Shown: piece by piece, positions 35,670-43,698 of the stretch
Layout of the letters: every line of letters starts with the position of its first letter
Position numbering within the stretch: position 1 is the stretch's first letter
Assembly: GCF_000153205.1 (NCBI RefSeq)
Contig: NZ_CH672427.1
Span: 478,623 to 542,622, forward strand
Source: Nitrococcus mobilis Nb-231
Lineage (GTDB): Bacteria > Pseudomonadota > Gammaproteobacteria > Nitrococcales > Nitrococcaceae
Reading direction: 5' to 3'
DNA: 64,000 nucleotides
The notes under the pieces: generated by a model
The model's database searches: none
What the model saw: the letters and a program-made list of their open reading frames with translations, nothing else
What the model was told of the DNA's origin: nothing
Made by a program: the position numbers and the translations under genes

Positions 35670-35687
35670 GTGTGGCCAAGGCCACAC
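35670..35687. promoter_or_regulatory. 18-bp hairpin/palindrome
   Basis: GTGTGGCCAAGGCCACAC is a perfect palindrome with 8-bp arms. It lies 50 bp upstream of the 34842-35621 gene and next to an IS remnant; either an operator or an IS-flank structure. Confidence 0.5.
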
Positions 35688-35699
35688 ACTGAGGTAGGT

Positions 35700-35818
35700 T
35701 GAATCGCCCCGGGATTCCCGGAGACTCCAAACCTTGAGAGGAGGGAGTCATGAGTAAGTCTAGGAGATATTCCCCGCAAGTGCGGGAATGGGCGGCGCGG
35801 CGGGTGTTGTGGTGAGTA
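35700..35818 (+). mobile_element. IS3-family left-end remnant
   Basis: The end-like sequence TGAATCGCCCCGGGATTCCC is followed by GAGGAGGG and an orfA start at 35750: MSKSRRYSPQVREWAARRVL-W, then a stop. This matches the first 20 codons of IS3-type orfA. Everything else of the element is gone. It abuts the stop of the sulfotransferase gene. Confidence 0.7.
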
Positions 35819-35820
35819 TT

Positions 35821-37905
35821 TTAGTCGATCACGCCGGACCACTGCGTTGGCACGAAGTGAAACAGCAAATTGATTTGCTCATGCTCGGCTGACGCCGAGC
35901 CACGCCAATGCGGTAATTCGCACCCTCGGAACAAAACACCGTCGCCGACCCTGAGTACGATACTGTGCTTACCCGCCGGCGTTTCGAACCACAATGGCCA
36001 TGGTGCGCCGTCTACCGGCGGTGATTCGTTAATGAGTAGCGACAATGTGTAATCGCATTGCTCGCGGTCCATGTGGGCGTCGAGCCGGGCTCCGCCGCGG
36101 TAGGCCGAAGAAAATGCGTAGGTCGGTTTGAGTTTTTTTCCGGCGACCCGGGAGACGAAGTCGACCAACTGATAATGCAGGAACTGTGCGATCCGCTCGT
36201 TGTGCCAGCCATGGCGACGTTCGACCTGAGCATCACCGAGCGGCCATTCATCTTTTTCAATCATGGTGTTGTAGTAGCGTGCGAGCGCTGTGCACAGCAC
36301 CGGATCAAGCAAGTTCGGCAACCCGCAATACCTAAGCTCCGAGAGGTTGCGGCGCCCGGCTTGGCACAGATCGCTGCCGTAAGCGTGGCGCTCGTGGATC
36401 GCCTCGACGGTGGTCAACACGCCCGCGGCGCCCAGTTGCTCGCGCAGTCTACCGGTCAACGCGGCCGGCGCGGCACGGCCGGGTTGTAACATGTGGCACA
36501 GCCAGGCCTGTTTGTGATGCAACCACAGCGGCGTCCAGACTTCAGTGGCCGGATCTTCAACCCACAACATCGGGTGATCGGCCTGAAAACGCTCCCGGTG
36601 CCGGAGTTTTCCCAGCAGACCGAGCGGCGCCCCGCCAGCGATCGCAACCCGCAGCGACGGTGCGACGATGACATCGTCGGCAAGCGCTGCCGGCGCCAGT
36701 TGATCGACGTGGCAGGCGAACCGCACACTCGTCATGTGGTGCGCCCGCCGCACGGTGTCTGCGGTGTTCACTCCCAGGCTGCGGATACGCCCTGCCAGCG
36801 GCTGTAACGGTTTGGTCACGGCCGGGTCGAAGTCGGGATTGTGTTTCCACTTGATTGGGGAGGGCGGCGTAATCGTGGTTGCCGAAAGCGGCAGCGCCCG
36901 CTGTAAACTCGCGCGAAGCCGGGCGCCCATTTCGACCTCAATGAAGCCGCACAGCCGCTCGATTTCGGCTGCCGGGTCGGCGATCAGGTTGGCGTATGAA
37001 ATGGTGGTCCATTGGTCGGTCGGTATGGCCTCGAGCGCATCGACAATAGCCTTGTTCGCCGCCGCCCATTGAAAGGCGGCGATGTGGCACAGCGGCCGAC
37101 CGCGATAGTTACGCCAACCATCCGGCAAAAGGAAGCGCCATTGGGCATCGGGCCAGCCGGGCAGGTGAGGGATGGCGATAAAACCAGGGTGCTTCCAGGC
37201 TTCGATGATCGAGACGACGTTTTGGCGCAGATCCCGGGACAGATAGATAAAGCGCGCATCGGGAAACACCTGATACAGGAACGGTACACGCAGCGCATTC
37301 TCAGGTGTTTTCTCCAGTAGCCGAATTCGTGCGGGCCAGTTGCAGCGGGCGCGCTCGAGGAGCTTGCGGCCGGAGTGCGACTGGATCGCGGCCAACAAGC
37401 AACAGCGAACGATGCGCGCCGTCTCGCCATCGGCGTCGGTTTCATCCAGTGCTTGGCTGCGACACCCGCGACGATAGAGATTGAGCGCCGGAATCGCGTC
37501 GATAATGTGCTGCATCTCGCCGTCGATCGACCACAATGTGTCGCATTTTGCAAGCAGCTCGTAGAGTATGGTGCTGCCGGCTCGCGGCGCCGACACGATA
37601 AAAACGGGCCGATCGAATATCGTCGTGGCGACGTCCTCGGGTAATAGATCCGTGCGTGCGGTGACGTTGACGCCGTTCAAAAGACCGGCTGCAGCCGGCT
37701 CATGGTCGGCCAGCGCGGCATAGAAGCAGCGCAAGGAGGGTTCATCGTCGAATAGGTATTGGCCTTCGAGCGCGAATGGACGGGCACGCCAGGAGCGTGC
37801 CCGCAGACCCCGCAGCGACGGTAGGCGTTGCGCAAAATTGCGCTGCACGCCGCTTTTGTCCGACAGCCCGCTGGCTGTCTCGATGCGCAGTGTCAGGCAA
37901 TGCAT
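35821..37905 (-). CDS. Sulfotransferase fused to a 2OG-Fe(II) oxygenase
   Basis: A 694-residue two-domain protein. Residues ~95-345 are a sulfotransferase: 5'-PAPS loop SAPRAGST (105-112), and LLEKTPENALRVPFLYQVFP with FIYLSRDLRQNVVSIIEAW (3'-phosphate site). The C-terminal ~200 residues are a prolyl-4-hydroxylase-like 2-oxoglutarate oxygenase with His611-Met-Asp613 and His666 (ELPHWRG) as iron ligands. A middle region (~370-500) is unassigned. Such a fusion would sulfate and hydroxylate, perhaps the same substrate. It follows the next oxygenase gene by 12 bp, so both form an operon. Confidence 0.82.
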   Translation of the reverse strand: MHCLTLRIETASGLSDKSGVQRNFAQRLPSLRGLRARSWRARPFALEGQYLFDDEPSLRCFYAALADHEPAAAGLLNGVNVTARTDLLPEDVATTIFDRPVFIVSAPRAGSTILYELLAKCDTLWSIDGEMQHIIDAIPALNLYRRGCRSQALDETDADGETARIVRCCLLAAIQSHSGRKLLERARCNWPARIRLLEKTPENALRVPFLYQVFPDARFIYLSRDLRQNVVSIIEAWKHPGFIAIPHLPGWPDAQWRFLLPDGWRNYRGRPLCHIAAFQWAAANKAIVDALEAIPTDQWTTISYANLIADPAAEIERLCGFIEVEMGARLRASLQRALPLSATTITPPSPIKWKHNPDFDPAVTKPLQPLAGRIRSLGVNTADTVRRAHHMTSVRFACHVDQLAPAALADDVIVAPSLRVAIAGGAPLGLLGKLRHRERFQADHPMLWVEDPATEVWTPLWLHHKQAWLCHMLQPGRAAPAALTGRLREQLGAAGVLTTVEAIHERHAYGSDLCQAGRRNLSELRYCGLPNLLDPVLCTALARYYNTMIEKDEWPLGDAQVERRHGWHNERIAQFLHYQLVDFVSRVAGKKLKPTYAFSSAYRGGARLDAHMDREQCDYTLSLLINESPPVDGAPWPLWFETPAGKHSIVLRVGDGVLFRGCELPHWRGSASAEHEQINLLFHFVPTQWSGVID

Positions 37906-37917
37906 CGTTGGCTCAGC

Positions 37918-39309
37918 TCAGCATTTCTCGGCGCGATGAATCCATCCATTCAGAGTAAAGCGGCCATCGGCAAACTTCTGCGAGGGCACTCGCACAGGCA
38001 ATAACTCATGCGGTAACCGGCTCGGGAAAATCACCAGCATGTCCTGGCGCGGCGTCAACAGCTGCGAACAATTGGCATGAGCCACGCCCTCGACACCGCG
38101 ATCGTCGTACATGCGCAGCTCGCCCCCGAAAAACCGCCGTGGCTCAGCATTGAAAAAGTAGACGAATGACAAGGCACGCGTCGATTCCGCATCGGCATCA
38201 CGGTGCATGCGGTAATAATCACCGTCTCCGGACGCCGTGACCTGCAGTTCGATCCGGCCGACCGGAAACCCTTCGATTCCCATGCGCGACAGCGCGCCCG
38301 GCAGTGCACCCTTGAGTCGGTCGACGAAAGCATCGTATATGAAGCCGACATCGTCGAGCGTCCGGCCACGCCGCCGACGTTCGTCGACAAATGGCGAAGT
38401 ACTGCCGAACGGCAGGACCGTGGCCGGCTGAAATTTCTCCTCACGTTCGAGCACATTGCGCATCAGGTTTTCAGCGTCGGAACCCAGGAAGCGGCCCAGC
38501 GAGACATAAGGCAGCTCCCCAAGCAAGCCGCCGAACTGATCGGTACCCAAATCGGTGCCCGTGCCGCCCGGCACACCACCCGGTTTGGAGGCATGGCCAC
38601 CCCGGGCAAGGTCGATGATCTCCGGTCGCTGGCGGTCGGTCAGACCCGGCCGCGCGCCAAGTAGAATACCCAGGTGATAGAGGGCGTTGCGGTCGAGTAC
38701 TTCGGCAGGGAAATCATAAGCCAGCAAATCCGGCACCGAGACATCATCGAGCCGCAAGTTACTTAGCAGCTCGTGCGCCGGCGCGCGGTACGTGAAATAG
38801 CGGGCATGCTCGGTCATAAAGACGTCATCGTCGCGACGGAATCCATTTCGCTCCAGCACCCGGTCGGCCAGTACCGAGCCTTCGGCTGCCAGATAGCAAA
38901 CCTCGGAGGTGCGGCTGACTGCCAAAGCCTCAAGCACCTCCTTGTAAAGCGCGCCTATCAGTCCGATATTCGTCCCTTCCTCGTCGGCAGTGAAAACCGG
39001 GCTCGGCGCCCACGATTCCGGCGCGACGTTATGGACAACGCATACCGCACTGAACGTGCGCGCACCGAGGCCCCAGGGCGGCCATGGCCGGTCGCGAACG
39101 GCGGCGTAAACCGAGGCGTCCCCGAGGCGCAATGTCGGGATTATGACTTCGTCGACATATTGCGGCGCACCAAGCCGGCGAAAGAACTGCCGAAGCGCGG
39201 CCTCGTTCGTCGGGCTCAGTTCTTCAAATACATCTATACGGGTGCAGGAGTTGTTCTGCGTGAAAAAATTCTGTCGATCTTTGTCCTTGTCGCCAAATTG
39301 ACTGACCAT
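37918..39309 (-). CDS. GNAT-like/2OG-Fe(II) oxygenase protein
   Basis: A 463-residue protein. The C-terminal oxygenase has His369-Arg-Asp371 (YRMHRDADAES), His434 (FPSRLPHELLPV) and the 2OG-binding Arg450 (GRFTLNGW), as in the 2OG-FeII_Oxy_3 (P4H-like) group. The first ~180 residues are reminiscent of a GNAT domain (GLIGALYKEVLEALAVSRTS, then SVLADRVLERNGFRRDDDV). First gene of the two-gene minus operon; its start is 60 bp from the divergent glycosyltransferase gene. Substrate unknown. Confidence 0.78.
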   Translation of the reverse strand: MVSQFGDKDKDRQNFFTQNNSCTRIDVFEELSPTNEAALRQFFRRLGAPQYVDEVIIPTLRLGDASVYAAVRDRPWPPWGLGARTFSAVCVVHNVAPESWAPSPVFTADEEGTNIGLIGALYKEVLEALAVSRTSEVCYLAAEGSVLADRVLERNGFRRDDDVFMTEHARYFTYRAPAHELLSNLRLDDVSVPDLLAYDFPAEVLDRNALYHLGILLGARPGLTDRQRPEIIDLARGGHASKPGGVPGGTGTDLGTDQFGGLLGELPYVSLGRFLGSDAENLMRNVLEREEKFQPATVLPFGSTSPFVDERRRRGRTLDDVGFIYDAFVDRLKGALPGALSRMGIEGFPVGRIELQVTASGDGDYYRMHRDADAESTRALSFVYFFNAEPRRFFGGELRMYDDRGVEGVAHANCSQLLTPRQDMLVIFPSRLPHELLPVRVPSQKFADGRFTLNGWIHRAEKC

Positions 39310-39368
39310 GAGTCATCTCCGTGTGCGCAACCCATTATGGCAACTGCACTTACGAGTTTAGACGAACC

Positions 39369-40304
39369 ATGACGAGTTTCCTTCCGGCACCCTCGGCAAC
39401 GGGCTGGAAGACGACCCAATGGCCATTTATGTTCGTGCTCGATACGGCGGGCGGCAGCACCGGCTGGGTAGTGATCCACGCCCCGATCCAGTCGCCGGCG
39501 CGGATTGCCCAGTACTCGCAGTTCTGCCGTCGGGGCTTTTCGTTCCTCGGCATGACCAGCTTCCTGAACTTCCCGGCCCTGGATGAACCCTCGACGCTCG
39601 ATTACACGGCCATCTGCCAGGGTTGGGCGCACTGCTTCCGCGATCCCGATCGCCTGCTGCCCGCCGGCGTACCGCGTATGCTGCTGTCGCTGTCGGATTT
39701 CATCGATCCGGCCCAGATCACGCCGCACCGTTACCCCGCACCCGCTGACCCAGCCGAGCGGTTCGACTTCGTTTACGTAGGCGCGCACGAGCCCTGGAAA
39801 ATGCTCGCCAAGAACTGGCCGCTGGCTGCGCGGTGTCTGCCGCGATTGTGCGGCGAAATGGGGCTACGCGGACTGATGATCGGTCAGCGCCCGCAACGTG
39901 TACCCGCGTTGCCCGGTCTGGTCGTTCGGCCTTGGCTGCCCTATCCCGATTGGCTGCGCATACTTGGCGCCAGCCGATTTCTGTTTGTTCCCAATGAGCT
40001 GGATGCATCGCCGCGCGTATTGGCAGAAGCGCTGTGCCTGAATACGCCATTGCTGGTCAATCACTCGCTGCTCGGTGGCTGGAAATACGTTGCGCCGACG
40101 ACCGGGGTGTTTTTCGAATCGGAGCACGATGTGGTCGATCGGGCCTGGCATCTGTACCGCGGCAGCTACCGCCCGCGACCTTTCTTCCTAAGCCAGTACG
40201 GCCCTCAGCGCGCCGGGCGCCGCCTACGCATTCTGCTCAACCGGATCGATCCGTCGCTGCCGGCCCGCTCATCGCTAAGGCTTGGTTATTCACTGGACGG
40301 GTAG
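39369..40304 (+). CDS. Glycosyltransferase (GT4/GT-B-like)
   Basis: A 311-residue protein. The C-terminal half has the GT-B nucleotide-sugar pattern: YVGAHEPWKMLAKNWPLAAR, then LPYPDWLRILGASRFLFVPN and ELDASPRVLAEALCLNTPLL (the E-x7-E-like loop). It would add a sugar in the cytosol. A GTG at 39321 would add 16 residues, but the ATG is more typical. It converges with the DUF1826-like gene, overlapping it by 15 bp. Confidence 0.7.
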   Translation: MTSFLPAPSATGWKTTQWPFMFVLDTAGGSTGWVVIHAPIQSPARIAQYSQFCRRGFSFLGMTSFLNFPALDEPSTLDYTAICQGWAHCFRDPDRLLPAGVPRMLLSLSDFIDPAQITPHRYPAPADPAERFDFVYVGAHEPWKMLAKNWPLAARCLPRLCGEMGLRGLMIGQRPQRVPALPGLVVRPWLPYPDWLRILGASRFLFVPNELDASPRVLAEALCLNTPLLVNHSLLGGWKYVAPTTGVFFESEHDVVDRAWHLYRGSYRPRPFFLSQYGPQRAGRRLRILLNRIDPSLPARSSLRLGYSLDG

Positions 40305-41033
40305 CCTCTGCTCCGGGCTGATATTGACGACAAGCCGTCTGGCCCCCTCCATCGGCGAGGCGTGCACCCACGCCCGGTCAGTTTCGTGATCGGTCCAGAA
40401 TCTGTCGACCGGCAGGTGTTTGAAGAAGACCGGCGTGCGCGAAGCCACCCGCCGCGAACGGGCACCTGGAACCAGGAAGTCGGGTTTCTCATCCAGGACT
40501 TGCAAGGCCGCATCGCGGTGCGGCGGATCGTTGGCCAATGTTCGTACGATGCGATCGCGCGTTTGCAGCCAACGATAGAACGCGGCCATCGAGCGAATGT
40601 CATCACCAGCAAACCAGTTTGTACCGGCGCCGTTGTAAACTTTCAAACAGCCCCATAGGGGTGCCGCCGCCGGCACGGTATCGACGTGGTAGCCACAGCG
40701 TCGATCCGGCGGCGCGGTGAATATACGCAGGCGATAATGCTGCGCCGAGGTCAGATCCTCGACTGTGTAGGTCAGTGCAAGAATGTCAGACAACAAACGA
40801 TCGCGCGTGTCGCGGCTGACCGCAGAAGTCGGCAGATTGCGGTCAAGCCAAGTCGCCATGCCGTCTAGCGACAGGCCGGGTAGGTCGACACGGGGTACAT
40901 GAAACGCCCCTTGCTCAACCGCCTGCTGCAGCTCGCCTTCCCACGGTTCGCGCGCCGGCGTGTGCAGAAACATTGCCACGGTGCCCGGCTGTATCGCCAC
41001 TTTCGGTAGGTCGTCAAAACCGATCGTAGTCAT
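40290..41033 (-). CDS. DUF1826-like protein with 2OG-oxygenase-type His-x-Asp
   Basis: A 247-residue protein resembling DUF1826. It shows CGYHVDTVPAAAPLWGCLKV (His116-Val-Asp118), YNGAGTNWF and AWVHASPMEGARRLVVNISP (His224, then Arg). The HxD…H arrangement is compatible with a 2OG-Fe(II) oxygenase fold. It is divergent from the 41149 operon with a tandem repeat between them. Confidence 0.65.
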   Translation of the reverse strand: MTTIGFDDLPKVAIQPGTVAMFLHTPAREPWEGELQQAVEQGAFHVPRVDLPGLSLDGMATWLDRNLPTSAVSRDTRDRLLSDILALTYTVEDLTSAQHYRLRIFTAPPDRRCGYHVDTVPAAAPLWGCLKVYNGAGTNWFAGDDIRSMAAFYRWLQTRDRIVRTLANDPPHRDAALQVLDEKPDFLVPGARSRRVASRTPVFFKHLPVDRFWTDHETDRAWVHASPMEGARRLVVNISPEQRLPVQ

Positions 41034-41095
41034 CTGCTCACCCGATTGCGTGAGTTCTTCCTTGGCAGGGCCGCTAACGATTTAATTCTAGACAT

Positions 41096-41135
41096 CCTGT
41101 CTACACTATCCTGTGCCTGTCTACACTATCCTGTG
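41096..41135. repeat. Tandem 20-bp duplication in a divergent promoter region
   Basis: CCTGTCTACACTATCCTGTG occurs twice head to tail, between the DUF1826-like gene and the plus-strand operon, 14 bp before the GTG start. It may contain binding sites or be a slippage product. Confidence 0.9.
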
Positions 41136-41148
41136 AAGGTGTAGGTAG

Positions 41149-41913
41149 GTGGAATCGTCGCCGCTTACCGGACGTCTGGAGATGACCTGCGACATCGTGA
41201 TTCGAAGCTACTGGCGCGATTTCGGCTGGCTGGAGATGTGTCTGGCGGCCGTGGAGCGGTTTTGCTCAGGCTTCTCGCAAGTCATTGTCGTGATACCGAA
41301 CGCCAGCGAACCGTGGCTGCGGCGTCGTGCCGCACTGCCGCCGTTCGTGCGACTCGAATTATGCCGTGATTACAACGATGACTATCTCGGCCAGCAGGTG
41401 ACGAAACTGTATGCCGACCGCCGGAGCGACGCCGGGCTGATTTGCCACCTCGACTCCGACTGCATCGTTCAGAAGCCGCTAACACCGAACGATCTGACCT
41501 CTGAGGGCCGCCCGCGGATCTACACACGGGCCGTGGCCGACCTGCCGCGCCATTGGCCGTGGACCCGGCCCACGGCGGAGTTCTTGGGCTGGATGCCAAC
41601 GCACGATTTCATGCAAAGTCCGCCGTTCACGTTTCCACGCTGGCTATATTCCGAAATCCGCGTCTGGTCACGCCGCGAGAAAGGCGTTCCGCTGTCGGAT
41701 TGGGTTATGAGTCGCCCAGCGCGCGGCTTCTCGGAATTCAATGTGCTGGCCGCCTACGCGCATGAGTATCATCGTGAGGCCTTCGAGTGGCTACCGATCG
41801 GTCAACTCGCCGACACCGACAGACCTTGCCAGTGGTTCTGGAGTTGGGGCGGACTCGACGCCGATACCCGGCAACTTATCGATCGCATCCTGCAACCGGT
41901 GAGTTATGGTTGA
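41149..41913 (+). CDS. Glycosyltransferase-like protein (GT-A, DxD)
   Basis: A 254-residue protein. The GTG start has an AAGGTG site; an ATG at 41182 is possible. It has CDIVIRSYWRDFGWLEMCL and then HLDSDCIVQKPL, where Asp102-Ser-Asp104 is the metal-binding DxD of GT-A transferases. The rest (HEYHREAFEWLPI, CQWFWSWGGL) resembles the DUF6492 group. It opens a three-gene operon in which all genes overlap. Confidence 0.72.
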   Translation: MESSPLTGRLEMTCDIVIRSYWRDFGWLEMCLAAVERFCSGFSQVIVVIPNASEPWLRRRAALPPFVRLELCRDYNDDYLGQQVTKLYADRRSDAGLICHLDSDCIVQKPLTPNDLTSEGRPRIYTRAVADLPRHWPWTRPTAEFLGWMPTHDFMQSPPFTFPRWLYSEIRVWSRREKGVPLSDWVMSRPARGFSEFNVLAAYAHEYHREAFEWLPIGQLADTDRPCQWFWSWGGLDADTRQLIDRILQPVSYG

Positions 41914-42673
41914 TCGGCTGGCCTCGTTTTGGTGCCGCATACCGAGCCGGGCTAATTTCGGCGATGCCCTCACACCGTGGCTGATCAGGCGGCTGACCGG
42001 TGCCTACCCGCGTTTTCGCGAGGCCGACGATGCGCGGCACAAGTTCCTCGTTACCGGCAGCGTCATCAGCCTGGCGCGTGCCCCGTGCACCGTCTGGGGA
42101 GCCGGCATCATGACGGCCACCGGGACGGTCGGTAGAGGTCTCGATGTTTGCGCCGTGCGTGGTCCGCTAACCCGTGACCGGGTCCGGGCGGCCGGTATCG
42201 ACTGCCCGCCGGTCTACGGCGATCCGGCGCTGCTGTTGCCGGTTCTCTATACACCAAAGGAGCCGGTCCGGCATAGCATGGGGCTGGTGCTGCATTTTTC
42301 CGATCGGCCGAGATTGGCCGGCCGGTTCAGTCTGCAGCCGCGGACGCGGCTCATCGACATCCAGGATCCGGTCGAGACGGTCATCGACGCTATCGGCAGT
42401 TGCGAATGGGTGGCATCCTCGTCGTTACACGGACTCGTAGCCGCCCATGCTTATGGCCGCCCGGCCGCATGGATCGAGTTTCGCCCCCTACCGTCGGGTG
42501 ATCGCAGCAAGTTCCGTGACTATTTGCAGGCTATCGGCTGCCCGCAGATCGATCCGATACCGATTCGGCCGGATAGCATCGTCGAGCAAAGCCTGCGGGC
42601 GCACGCCATCGCACCGCCGAGGATGTCATTACAAGCATTGATCGACAGTTGCCCCTTTCCGATTACGTTATGA
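41906..42673 (+). CDS. Polysaccharide pyruvyltransferase family protein
   Basis: A 255-residue protein: RANFGDALTPWLIRRLTGAY at the start, the central WGAGIMTATG…VCAVRGPLTRDRV and VYGDPALLLP, and the C-terminal ASSSLHGLVAAHAYGRPAAW. These are the hallmark boxes of the family, which transfers pyruvate from phosphoenolpyruvate to a sugar. It starts 8 bp inside the preceding gene and its stop overlaps the next start (ATGA). Confidence 0.9.
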   Translation: MVDRLASFWCRIPSRANFGDALTPWLIRRLTGAYPRFREADDARHKFLVTGSVISLARAPCTVWGAGIMTATGTVGRGLDVCAVRGPLTRDRVRAAGIDCPPVYGDPALLLPVLYTPKEPVRHSMGLVLHFSDRPRLAGRFSLQPRTRLIDIQDPVETVIDAIGSCEWVASSSLHGLVAAHAYGRPAAWIEFRPLPSGDRSKFRDYLQAIGCPQIDPIPIRPDSIVEQSLRAHAIAPPRMSLQALIDSCPFPITL

Positions 42674-43461
42674 AACCGGATGACCTCATTGCGGGTATGC
42701 TCGCCGGGGATCAGCATCACGGCGGTATCCGATGTCTGCGTTTGTTCGGCGTGGCCAACCCATTCTTTGCAGGCCTGCGCACTGATGTCGAACGTTACCG
42801 GAAAGCAAACAAGCCTTCCGAGATCGGCGCCACGAACCATGTCACTCACTGGACCAACCCGCACGGCAATGCCGAGCAATTCAGCCTGCTCAATCGTACC
42901 GGGCGCAGTGGCGATTTCAGTACCGACCATGATCTGTCATGTCGCAACAAGTGGTTCTTCGACTGCCACCAATACCCGGCATTGTCGCGGTTGATCTGCG
43001 ACTGGCCGCATTTGATCAATTTTCGAATCAATGTCCTGCACCCCGGCGCCTCGCTGAATGCCCATGAAGAACACGTGCCGTTTCGCACGAGCACCGGCAC
43101 GATCGGGGCACGCCTGCGTTTTCATCTGCCGTTGCTTACCAACGATGATGCGGAGTTGATCCTCGACGGGCAGGTGTATCGATTGCCCGCAGGCGAAGTA
43201 CAGCTGATCAATCAGGGATGTGTTCACTCCGCCAGCAACTGTGGCAAGTACCCGCGTGTACATCTGGTCTGGGATGCACTGCTAACCAAGCGCTTGTTCA
43301 GGTTGGTTTCCTCAATCTGTCCGGCCCCCGACTACCTAATCGCGCTGGGTGCTGTCGCATCGGAGGCGGTCGCAACGCGCAGCGTCGGCCCCTATCGACG
43401 GCTGGCACCGGCCGTCAGCCGGGCGGAGGCAGCCACGATGGACCTGTGTTCGCCGCAATAA
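42670..43461 (+). CDS. Aspartyl/asparaginyl beta-hydroxylase-like protein
   Basis: A 263-residue protein with the AspH jelly-roll pattern: FRINVLHPGASLNAHEEHVP (His132/His135 region), ARLRFHLPLLTNDDAELILD, and AGEVQLINQGCVHSASNCG with His186 and Arg196 (2OG and Fe ligands). It would hydroxylate Asp/Asn or a related beta-carbon. Start ATG 42670 is coupled to the pyruvyltransferase stop. Last gene of the operon. Confidence 0.8.
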   Translation: MKPDDLIAGMLAGDQHHGGIRCLRLFGVANPFFAGLRTDVERYRKANKPSEIGATNHVTHWTNPHGNAEQFSLLNRTGRSGDFSTDHDLSCRNKWFFDCHQYPALSRLICDWPHLINFRINVLHPGASLNAHEEHVPFRTSTGTIGARLRFHLPLLTNDDAELILDGQVYRLPAGEVQLINQGCVHSASNCGKYPRVHLVWDALLTKRLFRLVSSICPAPDYLIALGAVASEAVATRSVGPYRRLAPAVSRAEAATMDLCSPQ

Positions 43462-43465
43462 CACG

Positions 43466-43655
43466 ATCGTGGTCGGTCACACTAACAAAAAGCTGGTCAA
43501 GAGCTTGGGCGAGAAAATCAAGAAGAACCTGGACTTGAAGTAAGGAGGTGCGGTATTAATCCACCCGATGATTCTGGCCCGCATCGCAATGTGGACCGCT
43601 TGCTCGATCTAAAGCCACGCCTCCAGCCTGAAAAAATCATTTTAATCAAAATCTA
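43466..43655 (+). pseudogene. hicAB relic, second copy
   Basis: 43466-43543 reads IVVGHTNKKLVKSLGEKIKK-NLDLK and a stop, like the HicA tail at 32.9 kb. After AAGGAGGTGCGGTATTAATC (compare GAGGTGGTGCGATTTTGATC at 32.97 kb) the sequence jumps to ATGTGGACCGCTTGCTCGAT and CCACGCCTCCAGCCT, the 3' part of hicB (33308-33350). About 300 bp of hicB are deleted. Confidence 0.75.
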
Positions 43656-43698
43656 AGGAGCGTTTTGTGGTTGTGGCCGTAGGGACTTTACGCGCGTA

